Positions 30,095-39,300 of a stretch of 64,000 nt of DNA are shown here, one piece after another. The stretch is from Kribbella caucasensis (lineage in GTDB: Bacteria; Actinomycetota; Actinomycetes; Propionibacteriales; Kribbellaceae). Numbering within the stretch: the first letter of the stretch is position 1; every line of letters starts with the position of its first letter. The stretch spans positions 289,610-353,609 of the forward strand of contig NZ_SNWQ01000005.1 of assembly GCF_004361855.1 (NCBI RefSeq). The letters are read 5' to 3'. Both the position numbers and the translations under genes were made by a program. The notes under the pieces are model-generated. The model was not told where the DNA came from and made no database searches. It saw only the letters and a program-made list of their open reading frames with translations.

Positions 30095-31243
30095 TCAGCG
30101 GCCGGTCAGCGATGCTGGCCGGTCGTTCTGCTGCCCGCTGTCCGCTGCTTCCTGGCCGGTCAGTAGACGGTCGAAGGACCGCACGGTCGCTGTCCACGTG
30201 AAAGCACCCGAGGCGGTGACAGCACCCGCTGACAGCTCTCGTCGCCGTGCCTCGTCCTCGAGCAGCGCGGTGATCGTCGCGGAGAACTCGGCCGGGTGGT
30301 TCACCAGAACACCCGACAGCCCGTCCCGCACGGATTCGGTGGGACCACCGGCACTCCGGTAGGCAACGGTCGGTACGCCGTGCCCAGCCGCCTCGCCGAC
30401 CACGAGTCCCCAGCCCTCCTTCAGGCTGGGCAACGCCAGCACCCACGCCTCGTCGTACGCCGCGTGCTTGTCCGCCTCACTGACGTGCCCGCGGAACTCA
30501 ACAGCGTCGTCGAGCCCGCGCTCGGTCACGTAGCCGCGCAACGAATCCTCCCACCAACCGGAGCCGACAACGATCAACCGTGCATCCGGCAACACCTCGC
30601 GGGCCGCACCGATCGCGTCCACCGCGTGCTCGACCTGCTTGTGCGGCACGATCCTCCCCACGCACACGACTGTCGGCACGGCGGCTTGCGGGACCTGCCG
30701 GGCGGGCGCGGGATCAGTGCCGTTGTGTACGACGTCGATCCGGTCCGCGTCGACTCCGAGTCGCAGCAACTCGTCCTGGGAGGCCGACGAAACCGTGACG
30801 TAGCGACAGTCCCGGTAGACCCGGGGAGCGACCCAGGACTCGAGCCACCATCCGACCCGTCCACGCCAACCCGGGTACACCACCTGCCACTGTTCCTGGT
30901 GGACGTGGTGCACGAGCACGACGACTCCGGTTCGACGTACGAGGCGGGTAAAGAATGGCAAGCCGTTCTGCACGTCCACCACGCGATCGGGGCGGTGCAG
31001 AAGGGTGTGCAGCAGCCCGCGGAGGTACACGGTCACCTTGCTGCCGCGGTACAGGTAGCGGACGTCATCGCGGCGAGCCTCCCGGGGGCTGCCGGGGTAG
31101 GCCGCACACAGCACGGTGACCGACCAGCCCAATCGCGCAAGGCCTTTCGCCACCTCCTCCACGTACCGCTCCGAACCGCCACCCTCCGGATTCGTCGTGT
31201 CACGCCAGTTGACCAACAGCACGCTCTGGGCACGCACCCGCAA
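30095..31243 (-). CDS. GT4 family glycosyltransferase
   Basis: A 382-residue cytoplasmic GT-B enzyme. The N-terminal acceptor domain has NPEGGGSERYVEEVAKGLARLG, the classic glycine loop. The donor domain has VVCVGRIVPHKQVEHAVDA, then LPSLKEGWGLVVGEAAGHGVPTVAY, which contains the EX7E motif. Retaining chemistry with a nucleotide-sugar donor is expected. The frame opens at TTG 31243; GTG 31237 is an alternative start. It is divergent from the methyltransferase next door and lies within the envelope glycan locus. Confidence 0.9.
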   Translation of the reverse strand: MRVRAQSVLLVNWRDTTNPEGGGSERYVEEVAKGLARLGWSVTVLCAAYPGSPREARRDDVRYLYRGSKVTVYLRGLLHTLLHRPDRVVDVQNGLPFFTRLVRRTGVVVLVHHVHQEQWQVVYPGWRGRVGWWLESWVAPRVYRDCRYVTVSSASQDELLRLGVDADRIDVVHNGTDPAPARQVPQAAVPTVVCVGRIVPHKQVEHAVDAIGAAREVLPDARLIVVGSGWWEDSLRGYVTERGLDDAVEFRGHVSEADKHAAYDEAWVLALPSLKEGWGLVVGEAAGHGVPTVAYRSAGGPTESVRDGLSGVLVNHPAEFSATITALLEDEARRRELSAGAVTASGAFTWTATVRSFDRLLTGQEAADSGQQNDRPASLTGR

Positions 31244-31344
31244 ACCCCCACCCTCACTAGATCTACCCCCGGGTAATGGGGCGGGACGTTACCAAGGAGT
31301 AACGATGTCCGCCAGACCTCGCGAGATCGGTTATCGTCCCGCCT

Positions 31345-32103
31345 GTGTCCCCAGCGAGTCCGAGTCGATCAGCAGCCACCGAGTGGTCTGCCGACTTGGG
31401 TCGTGCGGTGCGGTTGTTCCGGGCGTTCGGGGTCGAGCAGACCGACCCCGATCTCTTCTACGGCACCCTCGCCGCGGACTCGGTCGGCCAGCTCTCGGCG
31501 TACGCCGACCTGCGGGGTGCGCGGATGCTCGATGTCGGCGGCGGCCCCGGGTACTTCGGCGACGCGTTCCGCGCGGCCGGGGCGACGTACTACGCGATCG
31601 ACTCCGATCTCGGTGAGCTCAGTGGTCGCGGCGAACCCGTCCCCGGCACAGTGCTCGGCAGTGGGATGGCCCTGCCGATCGGGGACGCGCAGGTCGACAT
31701 CTGCTTCTCGTCGAACGTGCTGGAACACGTCCCGGATCCCTGGCTGATGGCCGACGAGCTGGTCCGGGTGACCCGGCCGGGTGGCACGATCTTCCTCTCC
31801 TATACGGGTTGGTGGGGCTTGCACGGCGGTCACGAGACGGCGCCCTGGCACTTCCTCGGCGGACACCGCGCGGCCCGTCGGTACGAGAAGCAGAAGGGGC
31901 GTCCGCCGAAGAACAAGTTCGGTGAATCGCTCTTCCCGATTACCGTGGCCGGCGGACTCCGCTGGGCCCGGGGCTGTACCGACGCGGAGCTCGTGGCCGC
32001 TCTGCCGCGGTATCACCCGCGCTGGGCGTACGGCGTACTGGCTGTTCCGGGGTTGCGGGAGTTCGCGACCTGGAACCTCGTGCTGGTGCTCAGGCGGAAA
32101 TGA
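31345..32103 (+). CDS. Class I SAM-dependent methyltransferase
   Basis: A 252-residue protein from GTG 31345. The SAM-binding motif I is MLDVGGGPGYFGDAF at about residues 61-75. Motif II is YYAIDSD. The SNVLEHVPDPWLMADELVRVTRPGG segment gives motifs III-IV. The stop overlaps the ATG of the AftD-like gene (ATGA), which points to co-translation and a common role in envelope glycan assembly. The substrate is unknown. Confidence 0.88.
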   Translation: MSPASPSRSAATEWSADLGRAVRLFRAFGVEQTDPDLFYGTLAADSVGQLSAYADLRGARMLDVGGGPGYFGDAFRAAGATYYAIDSDLGELSGRGEPVPGTVLGSGMALPIGDAQVDICFSSNVLEHVPDPWLMADELVRVTRPGGTIFLSYTGWWGLHGGHETAPWHFLGGHRAARRYEKQKGRPPKNKFGESLFPITVAGGLRWARGCTDAELVAALPRYHPRWAYGVLAVPGLREFATWNLVLVLRRK

Positions 32104-35100
32104 CCGGGGTGGTGGGGCGGCGAAGGTATTCAATGCCGACGGCACTGACGAGGCTGGCGGCCGGGAGTACGCAACAGGTGGTCTGGCGAGCGAGGCTCGT
32201 GCTGGGCTGCCTGGTCCTGGTCGCCCTGTGCTTCCACCAGGATCCCGGCAAAATCGTGCCGGACACCAAGCTGGACCTGACGGCCGGACCAGGCGGGTTC
32301 CTCGCGCGATCACTGCACCTGTGGGATCCGCAGGGCGCATTCGGGCAGTTGCAGAACCAGGCGTACGGCTACCTGCTGCCGATGGGCCCGTTCCACTGGC
32401 TGCTGGACTCGGTCAGCGTGCCGGGCTGGGTGATCCAGCGGCTGTGGTGGTCGCTGGTGCTCTGCGTCGCCTTCCTCGGCGTGTGGAAGCTGGCCGGTGC
32501 ACTCGACTACGGCGCACCCTGGGCACGGTTCGTCGCGGCCCTGCTGTACGCGCTGAGTCCGCGGATGCTCGGCGAGGTGGCGATCACCTCGATCGAGGTG
32601 TGGCCGATCGCGATGGCCCCCTGGGTTCTGCTGCCACTGGTGACGCCACGGGCTCGCTCCGGGTGGTGGCGGGTCGGCTGGTCGGCGGTCGCCTTCGGAC
32701 TGGTCGGGGGAGTTAACGCTGTCGCGACCGGGGCGACGTTGGTGCTGCCTGCGCTGTGGATTCTGACCCGCAGGCTGGACAAGTCGACGCTGAAGCTCGC
32801 GGCCGGCTGGTTCGGGTGTGTGGTGGGCGTTTCGTTCTGGTGGCTGGTGCCACTGGTGTTGCTGGGCCGGTACAGCCCGCCGTTCCTCGACTGGATCGAG
32901 AACGCCGGTGTCACGACCGGCACGGCCAGTGTGTTCGAGTCGTTCCGCGGGACGTCGCAGTGGTTGAACTTCCTGTCCGGCGGCAACGGTCCCAGCTGGC
33001 CTGCCGGCTGGCTGTACGTGACGCAGCCCGCCCTGATCCTCACCACGGCAGTGGTCGCGCTACTTGGGCTGGTCGGCCTGGCGATGGGGTCGCTGAAGCA
33101 TCGCGGCTTCCTGCAGGTCTCGGTAGCGGTCGGCCTGCTCCTGTTGACGCTCGGGCACGTCAGCTCGCCCCTGTCCGGTCCACTGCAGGAACTGCTCGAC
33201 GGACCACTGGCTGCACTGCGCAACACGCACAAGTTCGAGCTGGTCGTGCGACTGCCGCTCGTCCTGGCCGCTGCCCATGCGCTGACCCGGCTGACTGCCT
33301 GGGCGTCGACTCGCGGCGTGCACCGCCGCGTCGTACCGGTGTTGGCCGCCTGTCTGGCCGTGTCGGTAGCGACTCCGGCGATCTTCGCTCAGCTGCCGAG
33401 GCCGGAGGGGTACGAGGCGATCCCTGCTCATTGGAGTGAGGCGGCTACCTGGCTGGACGGACAACAGACCAGCGGCAGCGTGCTCGTCGTACCGGCTGCG
33501 TCCTTTGCGGACTTCACCTGGGGGTCGACCAAGGACGAGCCGTTCCAGGCGTTGCTCAAGCGCCCGATGGCCGTACGGGACGCCGTGCCGCTCGGGTCGG
33601 CCGGTGCGACGCGGTGGCTGGACGAGGTGGAGCGGCGGCTGTCGTCGGGTGTCGGTGACCGGACTCTGCAGCAGGCGCTGGTGCGGGCCGGTGTGCGATA
33701 CGTCGTGGTCCGCAACGACCTGCGTGTCGATGCGCAGGTGACGCCGGTCCTCGCGGTCCACGAGAGCCTGGCCGAGTCCGGCATCCAGCGTGCGGCGTAC
33801 TTCGGTCCGCCGACAGGCAGTGATATCGAGCAGCCGGGGCTGACCCTGGACGAGCGGACCCGGCTGCCATACCCGAGTGTCGAGATCTTCGACGTCGGTG
33901 CGGTCACCCCTGCCCGGCTGGTCCCGCAGTCGCAACTGGTGGAGGTCCGCGGTGCACCCGAGGACGTACCGTCGGTGCTGACCTCGCTCGGTGGTGATCG
34001 CGAGGCCGTGCTCAGCGCCGACGCCGGTGGGCTCAACCTGCCGCTGGTCCAGACCGACGGGCTGCAAAGGCGTGAGGTGTCCGTCGGCCGTCCTGCGGAC
34101 AACTACTCGCCCGTCCTCACCGCGACCGACCCCGGCCGGCAAGGACGCCGCACGCTCGACTACGCCATCGCCAAAGCATCAGCGAGTACTACGAGGTCGT
34201 GGGCCGGCGGGGTCGCCGACGTGCGGGCATCCTCCTCGGCGGCCGATGCGGGCGCGACCTTGCGGACCGGGCCCGGCAACGGCCCGTTCGCGGCGGTCGA
34301 CGGCGATCCGGCGACCCGGTGGATCTCGGGTACGTTCGGGCGGAGCAGCGGCGAGTGGATCGAGCTGAACTTCACGGCCCCGCGCAAAGTGGAGAACCTC
34401 AAGGTCCGGTTCTCGTTGGCGGCGCCGACCACCGATCCGGTCCGCACGCTGAAGGTGGACACCGACGCGGGCACGGTGACCAGCATCGTGGCCGGTTCGG
34501 ACCAGCCGCAGACCATTCAGGCGCCGGACGGGTTCACCCAGCGGCTGCGGTTGAGCGTGGGGGTCACGGACGGCAAGAACCCGAACGGGGTGTCGATCTC
34601 GGAGATCACGCTGCCCGGGTTGACCCCGGTCAGCCGGTTGTCGGTACCGGGTGGACTGGAGCGCCAGCCCGAGGCGTTGGTGTTCCGGAACGAGCAGCTC
34701 GGGCGTTCGGGTTGTCTGCACGCCGGCAGCCGGCCGTTGTGCCGGGCCGGCTTCGCGAAGGACTCCGAGGAGCCGACCGGGTTGTACCGGAGCGTCGACC
34801 TGCCCGACGCCGCGTCGTACGAGCTGCGGGGGACGGCCTTGCCGCGGGACGGGGCCTCGCTGGAGCGGCTGCTGGTCGTCCCCGGGGCGATCACGGCGAC
34901 CGCATCCTCGCGAGCGGTGACCGCGCCCGAAGGACGGCCCGGTGCGGCCGTCGACCGGGATCTCGGCACCGGGTGGATCGCCTCGCCGAACGACCAGCAA
35001 CCGAAGCTGACGGTGAAGTTGCCGCAGGCAAGGAAGCTGCAGGGGTTGCAGTTCCTTGCCGACCCGTACCTGGCGGCCTCCCGGCCGAGTGAGGTGTCGA

Positions 35101-36248
35101 TCCGGTTCGACAACAGGGAGCCGACGACGCTGCCTGTGTCGGGCGAAGGGTTCGTGACGTTCCCGGACCGGTTCAGGCGGGTGCGCGGCTTCGAGGTGAC
35201 CTTCACGGCGACGAAGGACGTGGTCGACGTCGACTCGGCGACCGGGATCGCCCGGCGGTTACCTGTCGGGGTGGCCGAGCTCCGGATCCTCGGCGCGGAC
35301 GATCTCCGCAAGGCCATCGCCCCGAACGCCCGGACCGGGGCCGCCTGCGGGTTCGGCCCGTCGGTCCGCGTCGACGGCGTACCGGCTGCCACTGAGATCG
35401 ACGCGACGATCCGGGACGTACTGCAACGACGGCCCGTGACGTACAAGCTGTGTGACTCCGACGCCGTCCCGTTGCAGGCCGGGCGGCACAGCGTGGATGT
35501 TGTGGCGAGCAAGGACTTCGTTCCGGTCGAGGCCAAGCTGACGAGGCCCGGTCTGGCTACTGCTTCGACTGCGGTGAAGGGCGTGGACGTGTGGCGGCCC
35601 AATCCGGCCGAGCTGACGCTGGAGGTGCCCGCGACGGACCAGGCGTCGGTGCTGACGGTCGCGCAGAACTACAGCGAGGGGTGGGAGGCGTACGACGGGA
35701 GCGGGCACCAGCTGGTCCCGATCCGGATCGGTGGATGGCAGCAGGGCTGGCTGGTCCCGCCCGGAGCCGAGCAACTTGTCACGGCCCGCTTCATGCCGGA
35801 CCGGAACTACCGCGCGGGACTCCTGGTCGGCCTGGCCGGGTTCGTGCTCGTCATCGGGCTCGCGATCTTCTCCCGCCGCAAGGCCCGGCACTCGGGGCAC
35901 CGGTTGCGCGAAGCAGCCCGGCTGAACCCGTGGCTGCCCCCGGTGCTGTTGGTTGCCGCAGGCACCTTCATGGCCGGCTGGGTCGGCCTGGTCGCCACTG
36001 TCGTCGCCGCGGCGCTCGTGTGGTTCCTCGGGGATCGACCCGACCGGGGCGGTGGGGCGGGGAAGGTCAAGGGAAGACTCGTGCTGATCGCAGTACTGGG
36101 TGGGGTCGTGCTGGTGGGGACGCTGGTGGCGGTCGTTCAGCCCTGGCCGGATGGGGGAGCGGGCGTGACGTCCGGGGTCGTCCAGGGGTCGATCTTGTTC
36201 GGCCTCGCGGCGGCTGTGCTGTCCCGGCCGACGCCGGAGACGTCGTAG
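32100..36248 (+). CDS. AftD-like alpha-(1->3)-arabinofuranosyltransferase (DUF3367)
   Basis: A 1382-residue giant membrane protein. The N-terminal GT-C core (about 30-430, around ten membrane segments) has the catalytic acidic loop FHQDPGKIVPDTKLDLTAGP and the family motif LRNTHKFELVVRLPLVLA. A long extracytoplasmic part includes two discoidin-like carbohydrate-binding regions (about 705-840, with AAVDGDPATRWISG, and about 935-1060, with AAVDRDLGTGWIAS). Three to four membrane segments end the protein. This is the layout of mycobacterial AftD, which adds alpha-1,3 arabinofuranose from decaprenyl-phospho-arabinose. It contains one TTA codon (35259). Its last 112 bases overlap the opposite acyltransferase gene. 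Confidence 0.85.
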   Translation: MTGVVGRRRYSMPTALTRLAAGSTQQVVWRARLVLGCLVLVALCFHQDPGKIVPDTKLDLTAGPGGFLARSLHLWDPQGAFGQLQNQAYGYLLPMGPFHWLLDSVSVPGWVIQRLWWSLVLCVAFLGVWKLAGALDYGAPWARFVAALLYALSPRMLGEVAITSIEVWPIAMAPWVLLPLVTPRARSGWWRVGWSAVAFGLVGGVNAVATGATLVLPALWILTRRLDKSTLKLAAGWFGCVVGVSFWWLVPLVLLGRYSPPFLDWIENAGVTTGTASVFESFRGTSQWLNFLSGGNGPSWPAGWLYVTQPALILTTAVVALLGLVGLAMGSLKHRGFLQVSVAVGLLLLTLGHVSSPLSGPLQELLDGPLAALRNTHKFELVVRLPLVLAAAHALTRLTAWASTRGVHRRVVPVLAACLAVSVATPAIFAQLPRPEGYEAIPAHWSEAATWLDGQQTSGSVLVVPAASFADFTWGSTKDEPFQALLKRPMAVRDAVPLGSAGATRWLDEVERRLSSGVGDRTLQQALVRAGVRYVVVRNDLRVDAQVTPVLAVHESLAESGIQRAAYFGPPTGSDIEQPGLTLDERTRLPYPSVEIFDVGAVTPARLVPQSQLVEVRGAPEDVPSVLTSLGGDREAVLSADAGGLNLPLVQTDGLQRREVSVGRPADNYSPVLTATDPGRQGRRTLDYAIAKASASTTRSWAGGVADVRASSSAADAGATLRTGPGNGPFAAVDGDPATRWISGTFGRSSGEWIELNFTAPRKVENLKVRFSLAAPTTDPVRTLKVDTDAGTVTSIVAGSDQPQTIQAPDGFTQRLRLSVGVTDGKNPNGVSISEITLPGLTPVSRLSVPGGLERQPEALVFRNEQLGRSGCLHAGSRPLCRAGFAKDSEEPTGLYRSVDLPDAASYELRGTALPRDGASLERLLVVPGAITATASSRAVTAPEGRPGAAVDRDLGTGWIASPNDQQPKLTVKLPQARKLQGLQFLADPYLAASRPSEVSIRFDNREPTTLPVSGEGFVTFPDRFRRVRGFEVTFTATKDVVDVDSATGIARRLPVGVAELRILGADDLRKAIAPNARTGAACGFGPSVRVDGVPAATEIDATIRDVLQRRPVTYKLCDSDAVPLQAGRHSVDVVASKDFVPVEAKLTRPGLATASTAVKGVDVWRPNPAELTLEVPATDQASVLTVAQNYSEGWEAYDGSGHQLVPIRIGGWQQGWLVPPGAEQLVTARFMPDRNYRAGLLVGLAGFVLVIGLAIFSRRKARHSGHRLREAARLNPWLPPVLLVAAGTFMAGWVGLVATVVAAALVWFLGDRPDRGGGAGKVKGRLVLIAVLGGVVLVGTLVAVVQPWPDGGAGVTSGVVQGSILFGLAAAVLSRPTPETS

Positions 36249-37360
36249 GTCCGATCCCGCCGGCCGCGCCGCATGATCGGGCGCTCCATCAGGTAGTAAC
36301 TCGCCGAGGCCACCGCGACCGACAGGATCAGGGTCGGCCAGAACAGCAACGCGAACTGCCCTTTGAACAACTCGATGTCGAAGACCTGCTCGACCACGCT
36401 CAGCACGATCAGGTGGTAGCAGAACACGCCGTACGAGATATCTCCGGCGACGTGCCCGACGCGACCGCCGAGGACCGCCGCGACCTTGGGCCTCGGCGTG
36501 ATCGCCGGGAACACCACACAGGCCGCGATCGCGGTGTAGAGCAGGCTTTTGACGAACGCCTGCCCGGGAGTGGGCGTGGTCAGGTTGTACGGACCGGCGA
36601 TCGGGCTGGACGCGACCAGCAGCAGGGCGATCGCGATACCCCACACCGTGCCGGGGATCGTGGTCAGCGTGTCGAGCGCGGACGGGCCCAGCCGGCCACT
36701 GCTGCGAGCGACCTGCCACAGCGCGAACCCCATGCCGACGGCGAACCACCCGAGGTACCCGGGCAACCAGAGCCCGGCCCGCGCCTCCTCTGTGGTGTTG
36801 ACGCCCGCCATCCAGATCGGCCCGAGCAGGGTGAAACACGCCAGTACTGCGAGCCGCCAGCGAACCGCACGCCGCGTCGGCCGCTCGTAGTTCGTCAGCA
36901 ACCTGGCCAGGAACGGCAGCAACAGGTAGAACGCCACCTCGGTCGCCAGGCTCCACAACTGGGTCAGACCATCCGCGGCCGGTGAGTCCACATAGATCTG
37001 CGTGAGTGTTGCCTGCCGCAAGTACGACGCCCACGTCACCGCGTCGCCATGCGGAACCAGCAGGACAGCAAGCAGTACTGCGACCCACAGGGCGGGCAGG
37101 ATCCGCAGCGCCCGGTTCCGCAGATACGGCAGGGTCAGCGGCGGATCCGTGTGCTCGAACCAGGCCACGGCGTACGGCCGGTAGAGCAGGAAACCGGAGA
37201 TCGCGAAGAAGATCGCCACCCCGACGTCCAGCCGCGACAGGACTCCCGCGAAGGGACCGTTGAGCGCGTCGCCACTGTGGAAGCCGACGTGCGTCGTCAG
37301 CACCGCCAGCGCGCCGACGGCCCGGAGCCCGTCGAGGGCCGGGAACCGCTGCCGTCTCAT
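36137..37360 (-). CDS. Acyltransferase 3 family membrane protein
   Basis: A 407-residue protein with about ten membrane segments, opening RFPALDGLRAVGALAVLTTHVGF, which contains the catalytic-type His of the acyltransferase 3 family. YRPYAVAWF and RNRALRILPALW carry the second conserved Arg-rich motif. Such enzymes O-acylate envelope glycans. ATG 37360 overlaps the stop of the upstream membrane-protein gene by four bases. The hydrophilic tail of about 40 residues is encoded antisense to the last 112 bases of the AftD-like gene. Confidence 0.88.
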   Translation of the reverse strand: MRRQRFPALDGLRAVGALAVLTTHVGFHSGDALNGPFAGVLSRLDVGVAIFFAISGFLLYRPYAVAWFEHTDPPLTLPYLRNRALRILPALWVAVLLAVLLVPHGDAVTWASYLRQATLTQIYVDSPAADGLTQLWSLATEVAFYLLLPFLARLLTNYERPTRRAVRWRLAVLACFTLLGPIWMAGVNTTEEARAGLWLPGYLGWFAVGMGFALWQVARSSGRLGPSALDTLTTIPGTVWGIAIALLLVASSPIAGPYNLTTPTPGQAFVKSLLYTAIAACVVFPAITPRPKVAAVLGGRVGHVAGDISYGVFCYHLIVLSVVEQVFDIELFKGQFALLFWPTLILSVAVASASYYLMERPIMRRGRRDRTYDVSGVGRDSTAAARPNKIDPWTTPDVTPAPPSGQG

Positions 37361-39189
37361 CCGCCGCTCACTTTCGGTAGTCCGATGTCGATCGAGCCGA
37401 CACACAGGTTCGTGTCCGGATCGCTCGTCCGCAACCGAACCGACGTGGCCAGCAGCTTCGGCGCCGGGCCGAGGTACATGGTGCCAAGGTTGGCGGGCCA
37501 CGCGTCGGGCGGCTCGGGCATCGCCACCACCCTGCCGTTGTCGTCGAGGAACTCCAGCCGCAGCCGGGGTTCGCGGACCGAGAGGTAGCCGACCCTCGCG
37601 AACCAGCCGCCCTCGCTGAACTCCGGCAGCGTCGACTCGAGGGGCAGCGTGACCTCGTCGACGCCCCGCATCACCAGGCTGCCGCACAAGGGGTTGCCGG
37701 TCTTCGGGAGGACCGCCCGGGACCAGACCGCCAGTTCGGCCGTGCGGAGTTTGCCGGTGTTGTCCACGATGTATGGGTCACTTCCGGGGCCCTGGAGCCG
37801 GAACGGGATGCCGGCCATCCGCAGTACAGGCGAGAGCCGTGAGTCGGCGGCGAGGACTGTGGTGATATTGCCCGGCATCGGGGTGTCCCAGAGGTTGACC
37901 GACGGGCCGGCCTTGTCGAGCTCGGCGCGCACGGTGTCGAAGTACGGGCGGGCCGGGTTCTTGCCCCAGAGGCTGGCGAAACCGGTGTCGGAGATCACGA
38001 CGCCGGCCGTCCATGCGAGCAGGCAGCACAGGGCGACGGCGGGCGCGACCCGCACCATACGCACTCGAGGCTTGATCGAACGAGCGGTGAGTACGGCGGC
38101 GAGGGTCAGCGGGATCGAGAGGTCGGACCAGTAGTGGTAGTGCACGGTGAACGTCGAACCGAAGGTGTCGAACCGCCCGTACGCGACCAGGAACAACGTC
38201 ACCAGCGTGTAGACGAAGACCGATCCCCAGAGCAGGAACGCCTTCCGGTCCTCCCGCCACGCGATGAAGAGGAGGAACGCCGCCACGATCGCCCCGAGGA
38301 TCACGGCCGCGACCGGGGCATCCGCAGTACCGAACGGGGCCGCGATCGGACTCCAGGTCCACGGCCCACCGGCCAACGCACCCAGCGGTACGGCGAACGC
38401 GCGGCCGCCGAGTTCGACCATCCGGCCAGGACCCGGGAGATTGCCTTCGGACGGGCTGCCGTGGGTCGCGTAGAGGATGCCGAAGGCAACGACTGGGAGG
38501 ACCAGGGCGACTGCGAACGGCCAGGTCTGTCGAAGCCAGGTCCGGAGCGGAGATTCCCGGAGGTAGAGCGCCAGCGCGAGCACGGTGACCAGGATCAGGC
38601 CGGACTTTTCCCAGCAGGCCAACGAGATCAGCAACGAGAGCGGGCCGATGGCAACGGCTCTGCGGCGGTGGCCGGAGTACCAGTCGACGGTTGCGTGTAA
38701 CAGCAACAGGCCGAAGACGTGGGCGGGGAGGTTGTTCACGCCGCTCGACAGCGACATGAAGGACGGCATGCTCAACGGTGTCAGGGCATAGAAGAGGGTG
38801 CCGGTGACGACCCACCAAGTCGCGCCGAGCAGGCGGATCAGGAGCAGTCCCATCATTGCGATCGCGATCGCCTGCAGGAGCATCCGCCAGCCGACGGTGA
38901 AGTCCCAGTTGAGCGGAGCGACCTTCGCGAAGACGGCATAGACGAAGCGGAGACCGGGCGCGATGTGATCGTTCAACGGGGTCAGCAACTCGCCGGGCGC
39001 GAAGCCGCGGCTGCCCTGGACCATGAAGTCGAGGTCGTCACTGAGCCAGGAACCACGGCGCGCGAGCAGGCCGAGAACGCCGGCCTGGACGACCGCGATC
39101 GCGAGCACGACCGCCCGCAGTACGGTCTCGTCGGGCCTGCGCCGAAGCTGCCCGAACGCGGTCGCCCGCGTGGTTTGGGTCCCCCTCAT
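37357..39189 (-). CDS. Polytopic membrane protein, possible GT-C glycosyltransferase
   Basis: A 610-residue protein with roughly ten membrane segments in the first 420 residues and a soluble C-terminal domain of about 190 residues. The first loop carries a paired acidic motif (SWLSDDLDFM at about 47-56), which is the position and kind of the GT-C catalytic site. The loop NDHIAPGLRFVYAVFAKV follows. The exact family is not recognised. It is translationally coupled to the acyltransferase and divergent from the DUF3068 gene, so a role in the same envelope glycan is likely. Confidence 0.65.
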   Translation of the reverse strand: MRGTQTTRATAFGQLRRRPDETVLRAVVLAIAVVQAGVLGLLARRGSWLSDDLDFMVQGSRGFAPGELLTPLNDHIAPGLRFVYAVFAKVAPLNWDFTVGWRMLLQAIAIAMMGLLLIRLLGATWWVVTGTLFYALTPLSMPSFMSLSSGVNNLPAHVFGLLLLHATVDWYSGHRRRAVAIGPLSLLISLACWEKSGLILVTVLALALYLRESPLRTWLRQTWPFAVALVLPVVAFGILYATHGSPSEGNLPGPGRMVELGGRAFAVPLGALAGGPWTWSPIAAPFGTADAPVAAVILGAIVAAFLLFIAWREDRKAFLLWGSVFVYTLVTLFLVAYGRFDTFGSTFTVHYHYWSDLSIPLTLAAVLTARSIKPRVRMVRVAPAVALCCLLAWTAGVVISDTGFASLWGKNPARPYFDTVRAELDKAGPSVNLWDTPMPGNITTVLAADSRLSPVLRMAGIPFRLQGPGSDPYIVDNTGKLRTAELAVWSRAVLPKTGNPLCGSLVMRGVDEVTLPLESTLPEFSEGGWFARVGYLSVREPRLRLEFLDDNGRVVAMPEPPDAWPANLGTMYLGPAPKLLATSVRLRTSDPDTNLCVGSIDIGLPKVSGG

Positions 39190-39300
39190 GGGGCCGGACT
39201 ATATGACAGTTCGGCCACCGGGGGATTTTGGCTGGATTCGGGTCTGTTCAAGTTGGCTACTCGCTGGTAGCGTCCCGCGGACAGACCGGGAGGGGTTGTT

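Noticed and set aside
31305..31616. An ATG at 31305 with a good AAGGAG ribosome-binding site
   Set aside because: The frame overlaps the methyltransferase gene in another phase and gives a composition typical of a shadow frame with no recognisable protein. The methyltransferase itself starts at GTG 31345.
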